Source: Ruegeria_B marisflavi (lineage in GTDB: Bacteria; Pseudomonadota; Alphaproteobacteria; Rhodobacterales; Rhodobacteraceae). From it: a stretch of DNA of 64,000 nucleotides. Positions 33,532-42,034 of the stretch are shown piece by piece. The translations under genes were made by a program, and so were the position numbers. The DNA lies in NCBI RefSeq assembly GCF_025673445.1, contig NZ_JAOVQN010000016.1:1-64000 (forward strand), written 5' to 3'. The notes under the pieces were generated by a model. That model ran no database searches. It was not told the DNA's origin and saw only the letters and a program-made list of their open reading frames with translations. Positions within the stretch are counted from its first letter, which is position 1. Every line of letters starts with the position of its first letter.

Positions 33532-33672
33532 ATAGGTAGATAGCTTTTCTTACACACTGAAAATAAGGTAGTAGAAGTGTTGATATTAAAGGATAATTTC
33601 TACTGTAGTAGATAGCACAGCAGGTTTTTTTGAACGTGTAAGAAAACCTGTCTACCGTGTCTACCCGTCTAC
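33527..33672. other. Origin-like region: long inverted repeat with GGTAGA iterons
   Basis: Two tandem GGTAGATA words (33527-33542) and TTTTCTTACAC (33545-33555) form a left arm. GTGTAAGAAAA (33636-33646) followed by TCTACC at 33651 and 33660 and TCTAC at 33668 form the inverted right arm; the arms match over about 29 bp with few differences. The AT-rich 80 bp between them carries GGTAGTAGA (33567) and CTACTGTAGTAG (33602). It starts at the 3' end of the primase-helicase gene, where satellites of the P4 type carry their cis replication sites. Confidence 0.6.
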
Positions 33673-33688
33673 TTATAAGGAACGATAT

Positions 33689-33880
33689 ATGACTTGGCCC
33701 GCTTCGATCCCCTACGACTTGCGCCGCGCTTGGGAACGGCTTGAAGGTCGGCGCGCGCCGACCACTGATGCTGACCGTTGGACCGAAGTGCGCGATTGGC
33801 TGATCAGTCATGGTGTAGAACCGCCCGACCATCCGCTGCCGACCCGCGACCCGGACGAAGACGACCGTCCGATCTATTGA
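33689..33880 (+). CDS. Small hypothetical protein of the replication module
   Basis: A 63-residue acidic protein, MTWPASIPYDLRRAWERLEG..., with a helical N-terminal half and the proline/aspartate-rich tail HPLPTRDPDEDDRPIY. AAGGA precedes the ATG. Its last 89 nt are duplicated at 35669-35757, beyond the next gene. I do not recognise the family. Confidence 0.75.
   Translation: MTWPASIPYDLRRAWERLEGRRAPTTDADRWTEVRDWLISHGVEPPDHPLPTRDPDEDDRPIY
33792..33880 (+). repeat. Direct repeat DR1 (tail of small gene)
   Basis: 89 bp, 83 identical to DR2 at 35669-35757, same orientation. Confidence 0.95.
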
Positions 33881-34005
33881 GGGCTGACCACCATCCCCCG
33901 CATCGCCCCTGCTGCTGTTCGGTCAGGGATGCAGTGTTATATCGAACTTTATATGGACCGGGTTGATCCGCGCGTGACAAGCTGTCCCGGCAGCTAACAT
34001 CACTT

Positions 34006-35649
34006 ATGCAGAGGCAAAACGAGTTGAACCTCTTCATTACACTGTCCTCCGTATTCAAACCACGCAGGGACGACAACGTCAGAAACCGGGCGGCAAGTTT
34101 TCTTGAACGCAACTGGGCTAAAGTGGATGCGCTATTCCGGAACAGGCGTCTTGCGACCTATATCTTCGAGCCAGCCGCAAGACTCTGGAATGAAACTGAA
34201 CCGGGCACAGATGCGCAGATCCGTCGGGTTATTTCACAGATTGCTGTCGCCAACGCGGTCATTGCAGGCTTGCCGGGCCAGCTAGGTATCGGCGTTTTCG
34301 TCGCGATTGCTCTTGAGTTCTACATGGCGATCCAGATTGCCCGTCGGGTCGGGGTCCATGTCGATGGACTTACCGACCTGCTGAAATATTTCGGCCTCGC
34401 TACTGGCGTTGCATTCACCATCTTGTTGGCGCTCAAGCATATTCTAGGTTTCTTCTTTTCCTTCTTTTCTTTGGTGGGTTTGCTGCCCGCCACGGCAATG
34501 GCTGAATTGTTCGCCACAAGTCTGGTCGGCGTCATTTTTTGGGTCGGCTTCCAAGAAGCCCGCGAAAATGGTGCGTTTCTGGTGCCGGTCAGGCTGTTTA
34601 ATACGGTTTGGTCTCGCACCAGAGAACTCGTTAAATTTCAATGGGGCGTCGTCAAGAAAGGCTTTTCAAAGCAGACCTATGCCGAGACGGGCCGAAGGCT
34701 CTACGATTGGTTGACGGGTAGCAACATTTACAGCCCGGTTAGACTTCGTGGCGACATTTTCCCTATGGCTGCATTTGCCCATATGCTGGCAGGTCGTGTT
34801 GACCAACTACAAGGTCCGCTTGGTCAGATATTCATGCAGGCGATCCGCGACACCAATCTTGAGTTGGCAGGTTTGAGAGACCAAGACGTCGCCACTTACA
34901 TGCGAGACCGGCTAGGTGAATTACCGTATCAGATTGATGCAGAAGCCTACCAAGGAATGGAGAGTTTGGTTCGCGGGCGAATGTTTGAACTGCTTGTTCA
35001 AGAAAGCGAAAGCTGGAACGGCGAGGGCTGGGAGGACAAACCTCAGAGGGGCTTCCTGCACGAGGACTTCAACCACCCTGGCTCAGACATTGTCTTCCAG
35101 AATATCGAGACGGGAGAGATGATCGAGGTCCAAATCAAAGCAACGGGAAGCGCCGGATACATTGAGGAAACCTTAATCCGCTATCCTGACATCCCGATAA
35201 TTGTGACCAACGAAGTAGGCGAGCAATTTGACGGCGTCGAGTTGGTTCAGGCCAGCATGATCAGCAACGATGACTTGAAGGAAGTCACGTTCGAGAACTT
35301 TGAGGAGTTACTGGAAAAAGTCGCACCCATCTCTGTCGCAGAAATGGGTGGCGCGGCTTTGGTCGGGGGAGCAGCAACAACCGTAGCTGCGATTTGGCCG
35401 TTTGTCGCAGCATTCATTCGAGGTCGAATTACCCAAGATCAATTAATCGTTGCCACTCAGAGAGTCCTTCCACAAGGAGGGGTTAATCTCGCTCGACGTG
35501 TCGTTATGGCGGCAGCGATTGGCCCTCTTTATGCGTGGTGGGTGCTTGCTAGGGGAGTAATGCGGTTTGTGCCCGAAGAATCCGTCGATGACCATTTAGT
35601 GACAAAAGCGCCAAGGCGGATTGTGTTCGAAGACCCAAGGAAAACCTAA
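34006..35649 (+). CDS. Membrane protein with PD-(D/E)XK-like nuclease core, unknown
   Basis: A 547-residue protein of lower GC than its neighbours. Hydrophobic segments at about 80-110 (LPGQLGIGVFVAIALEFYMA) and 125-190 recall EcsC-type membrane domains; two more lie near the C-terminus (about 448-470 and 505-525). Between them (about 230-430) is a soluble domain with HPGSDIVF (Asp361) and IEVQIKATG (Glu374, Gln376, Lys378), the D...ExQxK pattern of Mrr-like PD-(D/E)XK nucleases. No Shine-Dalgarno is clear before ATG. It is bracketed by 89-bp direct repeats, so it is a discrete cargo cassette; a defence or toxin role is a guess from context. Confidence 0.8.
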   Translation: MQRQNELNLFITLSSVFKPRRDDNVRNRAASFLERNWAKVDALFRNRRLATYIFEPAARLWNETEPGTDAQIRRVISQIAVANAVIAGLPGQLGIGVFVAIALEFYMAIQIARRVGVHVDGLTDLLKYFGLATGVAFTILLALKHILGFFFSFFSLVGLLPATAMAELFATSLVGVIFWVGFQEARENGAFLVPVRLFNTVWSRTRELVKFQWGVVKKGFSKQTYAETGRRLYDWLTGSNIYSPVRLRGDIFPMAAFAHMLAGRVDQLQGPLGQIFMQAIRDTNLELAGLRDQDVATYMRDRLGELPYQIDAEAYQGMESLVRGRMFELLVQESESWNGEGWEDKPQRGFLHEDFNHPGSDIVFQNIETGEMIEVQIKATGSAGYIEETLIRYPDIPIIVTNEVGEQFDGVELVQASMISNDDLKEVTFENFEELLEKVAPISVAEMGGAALVGGAATTVAAIWPFVAAFIRGRITQDQLIVATQRVLPQGGVNLARRVVMAAAIGPLYAWWVLARGVMRFVPEESVDDHLVTKAPRRIVFEDPRKT

Positions 35650-35668
35650 AGGGCGCTCATTGCTTTTT

Positions 35669-35757
35669 GCGACTGGCTGATCAGTCATGGTGTAGAACCG
35701 CCCGAGCATCCGTTGCCAACCCGCGACCCGGACGAAGACGACCCTCCGATTTATTGA
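35669..35757 (+). repeat. Direct repeat DR2 (duplicated gene tail)
   Basis: Copy of the last 29 codons of the 33689 gene (CDWLISHGVEPPEHPLPTRD..., ending in the same TGA). No start codon or upstream half is present, so this is a remnant, not a gene. Confidence 0.95.
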
Positions 35758-36065
35758 TGGCGCTGGGTGTGTGGGGGGCGAACGTTCGTCGGTTCGTGCA
35801 TCGGTTGGGGAACATGATTTCTTGGGGGAGCTTTTCGAGAAAGGCTTTCTCCGAAATCGACTAACGCTGGGCGGACACCGAAATTTTTCAACACAATCCG
35901 CCCATTGCGCCCCTCTCCGATGGGGACTTTCAACCAACAAGCACCCGCTTGGCGCGCACATAAAACCGTTTGACTGGCCGACCTGAAAAAGCACATGCTT
36001 CGCAAGCATGGAACGAGCATCCCTTGCCACCCGTGGCTTGCTTCAGATGTCCGACCGAGCGAGAT

Positions 36066-36482
36066 GTGATTACAGTGCTGAATTTGAGAAAATCCAAACA
36101 CTTTTTGTTCGGCTTAATAATTTTGGCAAGTGTGAATCTATTGCCGAAATATGGTGAAGCTCAAGACGAAAACACAGAAAGAGACTGGGAAGTCTTGGGC
36201 TATGATGACGCCAGTAAACTCACTTCGGCAGGACTGCTGACGATCCCAGGTCTTGGGCTTTCAAATTACAGCGAAAATGGCATTTACAGCTTTACTGACG
36301 AGGCGGAACCGACTGTTCGTTTTGGCGTATTTGAAATCCGAGACGATGGCAGGGTCTGTGTAGATTTCTTCCAAAGCGAAAGGCAACGGTGCGACGTCTT
36401 CCTGCGGAGAAACGGCTTGGTCTTTCTGCTCACCGAAGAGGGTAACCATTTCCCCGTATTCTTCAGTCTGGAGAGGCATTAG
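36066..36482 (+). CDS. Secreted small protein, unknown
   Basis: About 138 residues with a signal-peptide-like N-terminus (FLFGLIILASVNLLPKYGEA) and a beta-rich body: DWEVLGYDDASKLTSAGLL, then VFEIRDDGRVCVDFF and RQRCDVFLRRNGLVFLL. The paired Cys and layout recall small periplasmic DUF995-type proteins; that is a weak resemblance. No ATG fits; GTG at 36066 (or 36075) is the best start. Lower GC than the chromosome, consistent with cargo. Confidence 0.6.
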   Translation: MITVLNLRKSKHFLFGLIILASVNLLPKYGEAQDENTERDWEVLGYDDASKLTSAGLLTIPGLGLSNYSENGIYSFTDEAEPTVRFGVFEIRDDGRVCVDFFQSERQRCDVFLRRNGLVFLLTEEGNHFPVFFSLERH

Positions 36483-37099
36483 GTAGATCAACAATCAGTG
36501 TAAAAATAACTGCCAGCGAGGCTGTTTCAGTTCAGCAGGTTGCCAACACGCGCCGCCCGAACCGTCCCCCCAGGGGCGGGGTGGGTCGTAACCTTTGCCG
36601 GGGACCGCCCACCGCGCAGGGGTCTGCACCTTGTCATCCAAAGCACAAAATGACCTAGGGATTCCAGCTACTGGAACGTTTTGACGTTTAGGGTTATAAT
36701 GGCCCTCGCGCGCCCCGGCGCGGACAGCGCAGCTTATCCGAATTGCAGAGGATAGTTCGAGGGTTGCTACGTCCCGCGACTCGGACATAACCCTTTTTCC
36801 GCCAGCTTCTGTTTTTAGGTGCAGCAGCCATTCATGGCCGGTTTTTCATAAGTTTAGCCCTGAACGTCGGCTATGCGCGTCAACCAGTCACCTGAGTGTT
36901 TAGGAAGCAGACCTTGGGCATGGGAACCGCCGAATTTCCCGTCCAATGGCAGCTCAACGCAACAGAACGGTCATCTGAGCAATAACCTCAGATGTCTCAG
37001 GAGAGCCCATACCGGAAGTGCTCCAGGGCAGACGCTTGTTCGTTCCCATATCACGCTGCGATCGGGCACGTTGGTGGATCCTTCAGCATCCGAAGTCTG
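36483..37099. other. 617-bp stretch without a gene
   Basis: No frame on either strand looks protein-like; a minus frame at 36495-36788 has unnatural composition. Contains hairpin repeat copy A (36940-37010). Confidence 0.55.
36940..37010 (+). repeat. Cassette hairpin repeat, copy A
   Basis: Begins CGTCCAATGGC and ends CTCAGGAGAGCCC; stem 36970-36979 with 36987-36996 (one mismatch). Shares its layout with copies B and C. Confidence 0.8.
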
Positions 37100-38146
37100 C
37101 TAGCGTGACCCCGTCACCGGCCCCGGATAGGCCTGATAGCGGGGGAGATCACCCCGGAAATCTGACGGCGTCTTACCGGTCCATCGCCGGAATGCCCGGT
37201 CTAGGGCGGCAGAGCTGGAGAGACCCACCTCGAGAGCGATTTGCGCGATGGGTAGGGTCGTGTTCGACAAGAGGTCTTCGGTGATGCTCTTGCGCTCGTC
37301 GTCCTTCATCTGACTGTAGGAGGTGCCCTGTGCCCACAGGATGCGCTGGATGCGACGTGGATGCATGCGGCAGATCGAGGCAAAGTCATTCAGTGTCAGA
37401 TCCTGATAAGCGATGTTGTCCCTCAGCATTCCGCGAAGATAGGAAAGGGTCGCTTCGCTGGCGCCATCTGTGGCAAACTCCCCTCGTGACGCCTTCACTA
37501 AGTCCCAGTCCAGCGAGAATGGTGCCCAAAGCCAGTGCGGCGGAAATGAAATCCGTAAACCGTCGATCTGGGATGTGATGAGCGCTTGTTTCGGAAGAAA
37601 ACCCGGCGGAAGCCCCTGGGTGGTCGGTGCAGTGATCAGGATGTCTTTGGGGTCGAAGGTTTCTCCGATCCCTTTCTTTATCAGAGTCACATAGAGTGCG
37701 ATGCCGACTGCATCCAACTGTGTTGACGGCCTAGTCACCTTGACGGTGCGGCGAATGTCGAAGCTTACAATGTCGGGTGTGATGGAAACGGAGTACCGCA
37801 CGTTATCAACCTGTTTTGAGACTTCCACCACCACCCGGGACAGAAAATCACCCAAGTTGAGAGCATGGGTCGCCGAATCCCGAAACGCTGGCGTTCCCTT
37901 CTTCGCTGTTTCGATTGCCACCTTTGCGCCAAAATACGGATCACCGAGAGTTTCCGCCATATCCTCCATCGCGGAATAACAGGCGGACGCGTCAAACAGC
38001 ATCGCAGGATCGGTCAGCGCGTCGACGGGAATACCGTTTCGGACCAGGAGCGCTTCAATATCGCCGCCCCGCGAGGTGAAGGCCCTTGCGAAGGGGGACA
38101 AAAGCAACATCCCGCGCGTGAATCTCGGGCCAGATTTCTTGCTCAT
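37100..38146 (-). CDS. AraC-family transcriptional regulator (N-terminal arabinose-binding-like domain)
   Basis: A 348-residue regulator. The N-terminal 200 residues match the Arabinose_bd-type domain used by OruR/ArgR-like proteins (GGDIEALLVRNGIPVDAL, GDPYFGAKVAIE). The C-terminal AraC HTH pair is present: LTLNDFASICRMHPRRIQRIL and LPIAQIALEVGLSSSAALDRAFRRW. Divergent from the beta-lactamase-like gene at 38322 across 175 bp, so it probably controls the two hydrolases. Confidence 0.9.
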   Translation of the reverse strand: MSKKSGPRFTRGMLLLSPFARAFTSRGGDIEALLVRNGIPVDALTDPAMLFDASACYSAMEDMAETLGDPYFGAKVAIETAKKGTPAFRDSATHALNLGDFLSRVVVEVSKQVDNVRYSVSITPDIVSFDIRRTVKVTRPSTQLDAVGIALYVTLIKKGIGETFDPKDILITAPTTQGLPPGFLPKQALITSQIDGLRISFPPHWLWAPFSLDWDLVKASRGEFATDGASEATLSYLRGMLRDNIAYQDLTLNDFASICRMHPRRIQRILWAQGTSYSQMKDDERKSITEDLLSNTTLPIAQIALEVGLSSSAALDRAFRRWTGKTPSDFRGDLPRYQAYPGPVTGSR

Positions 38147-38321
38147 TCTTGCTGCTCCCTCAACGCCCTGAGGTTAACCTTGTGGGACAAGTTTATGACA
38201 CAGGCGGCATGAGCCGCAAACAGGTTGGGCTTCGTGCATGTTAATCAACAAGCCCTAAACGATGAGACCCGGGCGATGGCCACGCGGCCCTGGCGATCTC
38301 GGAAAGAGTTGGAGCCATCAA

Positions 38322-39356
38322 ATGTCGAAGGAAAACACCGCAAAAGCCAGAAAATCCCTTTTGACCGAAACACTTATTGCCGTGCTGATGACTGTTTCGG
38401 CGGCCACCTTCGGCCCGGCATACAGCCAGACAACAGAAGGCCAGTACGTTGGGGCCGCGATCGAGCGGGTCGCTACGGGGCTTGCCGGGCGCATCGGCTT
38501 TGCGGCGCAGGAAATCGGCGGCGTCGACGTCATCGCGTTCAATGGCGATGAAACCTTCGCCATGGCCAGCACCTATAAGGTTGCGATCGCCGTTGCGATA
38601 ATGGACCGCGTGGACAGGCGGGAACTCAGCCTCGACCAGATGGTCGAAATCACACCCGACATGATGATGATCGGCGACGCTGCGCTGAGCGACACCTTCG
38701 TGCACCCCGGGCTTCAGCTTTCGGTGGCGAACCTGATGGAGATCATGATCACGGAGAGCGACAACACGGCGACCGACACCTTGATCGGGCTGGCTGGCGG
38801 CGCCGCGGCCGTGACCGAAAACCTGCGCAGGCTCGGGATCGCCGATTTCAGGGTCGATCGGACGACTGGCGAGATCATCGGCGAATTCTATGGTCTGCCG
38901 GGACCGGCCACGATGAAGGTCGCCACAGAGGCCTTCAAGACCAACCCGGAGCTTGCAACGATCGTCAGTGACCGCAATCTGGACTTCGAGGCGGATCCCC
39001 GCGACCATGCAACGCCGCTTGCGATGCTGCAACTCCTGCTTGCCATCGACAGTGGCACGGCGATGAGCGCCGAGAGCCGCGACTTCCTGATTGATGTCAT
39101 GTCGCGCACGCGCACCGGCGCTGGCCGGCTCAAGGGGCTGCTGCCGAGAGGAACGCCCGTGGCGCACAAGACCGGGACCATCGGGGGCGTGGCCAATGAC
39201 GTCGGCTATATCACGCTCCCCGACGGTCGTCGGTTTGCCATCGCCGTGTTCACCAAGAGCAGCGAGACATCCGAGGCGGACAGGGATCGTGCCATCGCCG
39301 AGGTCGCCCGGTCGCTGTTCGACTACTTCTACCTCGGGCAGATGGCGAAGCAGTAA
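38322..39356 (+). CDS. Class A beta-lactamase-fold secreted protein
   Basis: A 344-residue exported protein (signal peptide ending near SAATFGPAYS). The active-site triad of the family is present: STYK (SxxK, in FAMASTYKVA), SDN (ESDNTATD) and KTG (AHKTGTIGG). The region where the omega-loop ExxLN with the deacylating Glu should sit reads RTTGEIIGEF, so the usual E-P-E-L-N is not there. True lactamase activity is therefore uncertain; a slow or DD-peptidase-like enzyme is possible. GGAG precedes the ATG. First of two serine hydrolases divergent from an AraC regulator. Confidence 0.85.
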   Translation: MSKENTAKARKSLLTETLIAVLMTVSAATFGPAYSQTTEGQYVGAAIERVATGLAGRIGFAAQEIGGVDVIAFNGDETFAMASTYKVAIAVAIMDRVDRRELSLDQMVEITPDMMMIGDAALSDTFVHPGLQLSVANLMEIMITESDNTATDTLIGLAGGAAAVTENLRRLGIADFRVDRTTGEIIGEFYGLPGPATMKVATEAFKTNPELATIVSDRNLDFEADPRDHATPLAMLQLLLAIDSGTAMSAESRDFLIDVMSRTRTGAGRLKGLLPRGTPVAHKTGTIGGVANDVGYITLPDGRRFAIAVFTKSSETSEADRDRAIAEVARSLFDYFYLGQMAKQ

Positions 39357-39486
39357 AAGGGGAAACTTCGCCGTGCACGCTCTGCCTGTGCGATCCTGCA
39401 CTGCGAAGACAGAACCTTCCGGGAAGAGCCATCGTTTTCCCGCCAGGGGAAATCTGGCGAAGACTCCAATGCAAAGGAAAAACCCA

Positions 39487-40986
39487 GTGAAGAACCGAAT
39501 GAAACCAATACCTGCCCTGCTTGTTTCGTCGCTACTGTGCGTCACACCGGCACTCGCACAGCAGGCCATGACACAGGAAGAGGGCCAGGCGACCTTTGAT
39601 GCGGTCCTCGCCGAAGCCTCTGAACTGATCAAGGAACTGAAAATCCCGGGACTTGGTATCGGGGTCATCCATGGGCCCAACGCCTACGGCGCCGGACTCG
39701 GTGTCACGAACGTAACTACCGGAGAGCCCGTTACCACTGATACGCAATTTCAAATTGGCTCTGTGACAAAAACCTTCCTTTCGACTCTGGCCATGCAGCT
39801 GTCCGAACGGGGCATTCTGGATTTGGACGCGCGTGTCGTCGACATCCTGCCGTGGTGGAGGGTCGCGGATCCCGATGCAACGTCGAAAGCGCGGGTCGTC
39901 GACCTGTTCCACCATCACGCTGGCTGGTATGGCGACCATGGGTTCCTTACTGTGCCTCCGGGTGGGTCGATCAGCGAGAAGGTCATGCTCCAGGCGGCTT
40001 ACGTCGAGCAGATCTATCCGTTCGGTCAAACCTGGATGTACAACAACACCAGTATCACCTTCGCGACCCATGTGGTGTCGCATGTCGGCGGAAAGCCGAT
40101 CGAGACCCTGATCGAAGAGAACCTGTTGACTCCGCTCGGCATGGATTCGACATCGTTCAACTACGACGCCACCCCGCCGACCAAAGATTACGCGTGGGGT
40201 CATCCGCCGATCTACGGGGAAGGCAGCGTCAGTGATCTAAAGCCGTACTACATTCCGTTGATAAGAGAGTCCGCTGCCTCCGGCGGAATCCGGTCTACGG
40301 TTACCGACATGCTGAAATACGCCCGCTTTCAGCTGGACGGCAAGGACGCCACCGGGAACCAGCTGTTGTCCATGGAATCGCTGGACTATGCCCATGCGCC
40401 GGCAGTCGATGCTGCGGCCGGCGAGTTTACCGGACTGACATGGTTCGTCCATGACTACGACGGCGTCACCAGCCCCTTCCACGGGGGGAATTGGCCCGGC
40501 ACGCGGTCTTTTCTGAAGCTGATACCGGAACACGACTTTGCGGTGGTGATCATGGTCCACAGCGATCGCGGAGTCGAAGCCTACAGTAAAATTTCGGACG
40601 CAATGGTCAAAGCCTTCACGGGAATCGAGGCCGACTCTCCGGTCGCAGCGGGCGTTGATCCGTCTGTGCTCGATCCCTTCGTCGGCGTCTTCAAGGGGAA
40701 TTCCCAAAACATCGAGATCCGCAAAGAGGGCGACAAATATGTGTTTGTCCAGTTCTCCGCATTGACCAGCGGAGCAGATCCCGCGCCTGCCAATGTGGCC
40801 AACACGGCCGAGGGTTATTTCATCATCACAGAAGGCCCGAACGAGGGCGCTCTCGGCGAATTGCTCGAAGATCCGTCTGGCGAACTCAACTTCGTGCGAT
40901 TCAACCACCGGATCTTCATTCGGGGCGACGGGGCGGTCGACGAATTCTCGCTCTCTGGAACTGCATTCGACAAACCGGCTGAGTAA
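39487..40986 (+). CDS. Serine hydrolase, class C beta-lactamase/esterase family (S12)
   Basis: A 499-residue secreted enzyme; signal peptide ends at TPALAQQ. Motifs: SVTK (SxxK) in QIGSVTKTF, YNN (YxN) in TWMYNNTS, and HGG in PFHGGNWPG. A beta-rich C-terminal extension of about 120 residues (LDPFVGVFKGN onwards) follows, as in esterase/peptidase members rather than resistance AmpC enzymes. GTG at 39487 has AAGGA 8 nt before it; ATG at 39499 is the alternative. 130 bp after the class A-like gene and probably in one operon. Confidence 0.87.
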   Translation: MKNRMKPIPALLVSSLLCVTPALAQQAMTQEEGQATFDAVLAEASELIKELKIPGLGIGVIHGPNAYGAGLGVTNVTTGEPVTTDTQFQIGSVTKTFLSTLAMQLSERGILDLDARVVDILPWWRVADPDATSKARVVDLFHHHAGWYGDHGFLTVPPGGSISEKVMLQAAYVEQIYPFGQTWMYNNTSITFATHVVSHVGGKPIETLIEENLLTPLGMDSTSFNYDATPPTKDYAWGHPPIYGEGSVSDLKPYYIPLIRESAASGGIRSTVTDMLKYARFQLDGKDATGNQLLSMESLDYAHAPAVDAAAGEFTGLTWFVHDYDGVTSPFHGGNWPGTRSFLKLIPEHDFAVVIMVHSDRGVEAYSKISDAMVKAFTGIEADSPVAAGVDPSVLDPFVGVFKGNSQNIEIRKEGDKYVFVQFSALTSGADPAPANVANTAEGYFIITEGPNEGALGELLEDPSGELNFVRFNHRIFIRGDGAVDEFSLSGTAFDKPAE

Positions 40987-40991
40987 GAGCC

Positions 40992-41050
40992 ACGGGTTCG
41001 GTGGAGGGGCGATCCTGCACAGCGTAGATTGAACTCTCCACCGAACCCGT
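40992..41050 (+). terminator. Perfect 15-bp inverted repeat after the hydrolase gene
   Basis: ACGGGTTCGGTGGAG (40992-41006) and CTCCACCGAACCCGT (41036-41050) around 29 nt. Just after the stop codon; no T tract. Terminator or mobile-repeat end. Confidence 0.55.
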
Positions 41051-41074
41051 TGCATCGGCAACAGGAGAAGTCCA

Positions 41075-41146
41075 ATGCGAAAACTAAACCCAAAGACCTT
41101 GACCGCGGCGCTTGTCTGCACAGCGGTCATTCAGCTAGCAAGCTAG
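41075..41146 (+). pseudogene. Signal-peptide stub of a lost exported protein
   Basis: AGGAG followed by a 23-codon frame, MRKLNPKTLTAALVCTAVIQ..., that is a complete signal peptide and then stops at TAG in CTAGCAAGCTAG. The sequence after it is non-coding and leads into hairpin repeat copy B, so the mature part was probably lost by recombination or insertion. Confidence 0.6.
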
Positions 41147-41274
41147 TGGCGCTCTGCGGCGAACAGCGGCTAAGTCCGCATCTGGGACGTCGGAGGCATC
41201 AGTGCCGAACGGCAGCTGCCTGCAGGAGCGGTCGTTCAGGCACCAAAGCGGACGTGGCCGCGCGGACCCGTCGC

Positions 41275-41352
41275 GTCGAATGGCTTCTGAACGCGGCTTT
41301 GCAGACATCTGACAAAAGCGGTCAGATGTCTCAGAAGAGCCCAAGGCAGACC
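41275..41352 (+). repeat. Cassette hairpin repeat, copy B
   Basis: Begins CGTCGAATGGCTTCTG and ends CTCAGAAGAGCCC. Perfect 11-bp stem AGACATCTGAC (41303-41313) with GTCAGATGTCT (41321-41331). Confidence 0.85.
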
Positions 41353-41469
41353 TTGAAGAAGCCTCGGAAGACGGTGGGCGACATTTTGAAAAAGACTAAC
41401 CTCGGTGTAAGCTTGTCTTAGAACTGCATCGAGAGGCTGAATACAGTCAGATTTCTGGGGGGATGTACT

Positions 41470-41880
41470 ATGTCAATCGAAACCACCGCACGGGAATTCT
41501 TTGAAGCCTGCGAGACCGGTAAGGGCTGGGAAGGGTGCAAAGGCTATTGCCACGACGGCGCTACGTTTTCCGCGCAGGCCGATGCCTTGGCGGACGTGAC
41601 CACGCTGGAAGGTTATGCCGAATGGATGAAGGGCCTTTTGACCCCGATCCCGGACGGGCACTATGAACTCAAGGCTTTCTCGACAGATGCGGACCGTGGA
41701 GTTGTTACAGCCTTTGCCGTCTTTCATGGCACTAACACTGTCGACGGCCCGGTACCAGCTACCGGCAAGACAGCCGCGGCTGATTACGTTTATGCTATGG
41801 AGTTCGATGGCGACAAGATCCGCCATATGACAAAGATCTGGAACGATGCACACTCCCTGAAGCAATTGGGTTGGGCCTGA
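41470..41880 (+). CDS. SnoaL/NTF2-like protein
   Basis: A 136-residue single-domain protein of the NTF2-like fold (SnoaL group): ETTAREFFEACETG, WEGCKGYCHDGATF, and the C-terminal strand KIRHMTKIWNDAHSLKQLGW. These proteins bind small ligands or catalyse isomerase/cyclase reactions; no specific role can be given. Start ATG with GGGGGGATG context at 41470. Sits between hairpin repeats B and C together with the hydrolase-cyclase gene. Confidence 0.85.
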   Translation: MSIETTAREFFEACETGKGWEGCKGYCHDGATFSAQADALADVTTLEGYAEWMKGLLTPIPDGHYELKAFSTDADRGVVTAFAVFHGTNTVDGPVPATGKTAAADYVYAMEFDGDKIRHMTKIWNDAHSLKQLGWA

Positions 41881-42034
41881 GGCAACTCCGAACCATCGGC
41901 CGTTCGCAGGACTGGGTTGGTCCGCGAAGACATCGTCTAGCCGGGTCTCGGTTTAGTATCTATCGTTGATCGCGAGGCTCATGTGCCTCAACTTATTAGA
42001 GACAGCCAACGAAATTGACCGGATTTTGGTGAGG

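Noticed and set aside
36495..36788. Minus frame of 97 codons in the gene-free stretch
   Set aside because: Poor start context, odd composition, no family cues.
41029..41421. 130-codon plus frame through repeat copy B
   Set aside because: It crosses the signal-peptide stub and the hairpin repeat in a different frame; low-complexity basic composition.
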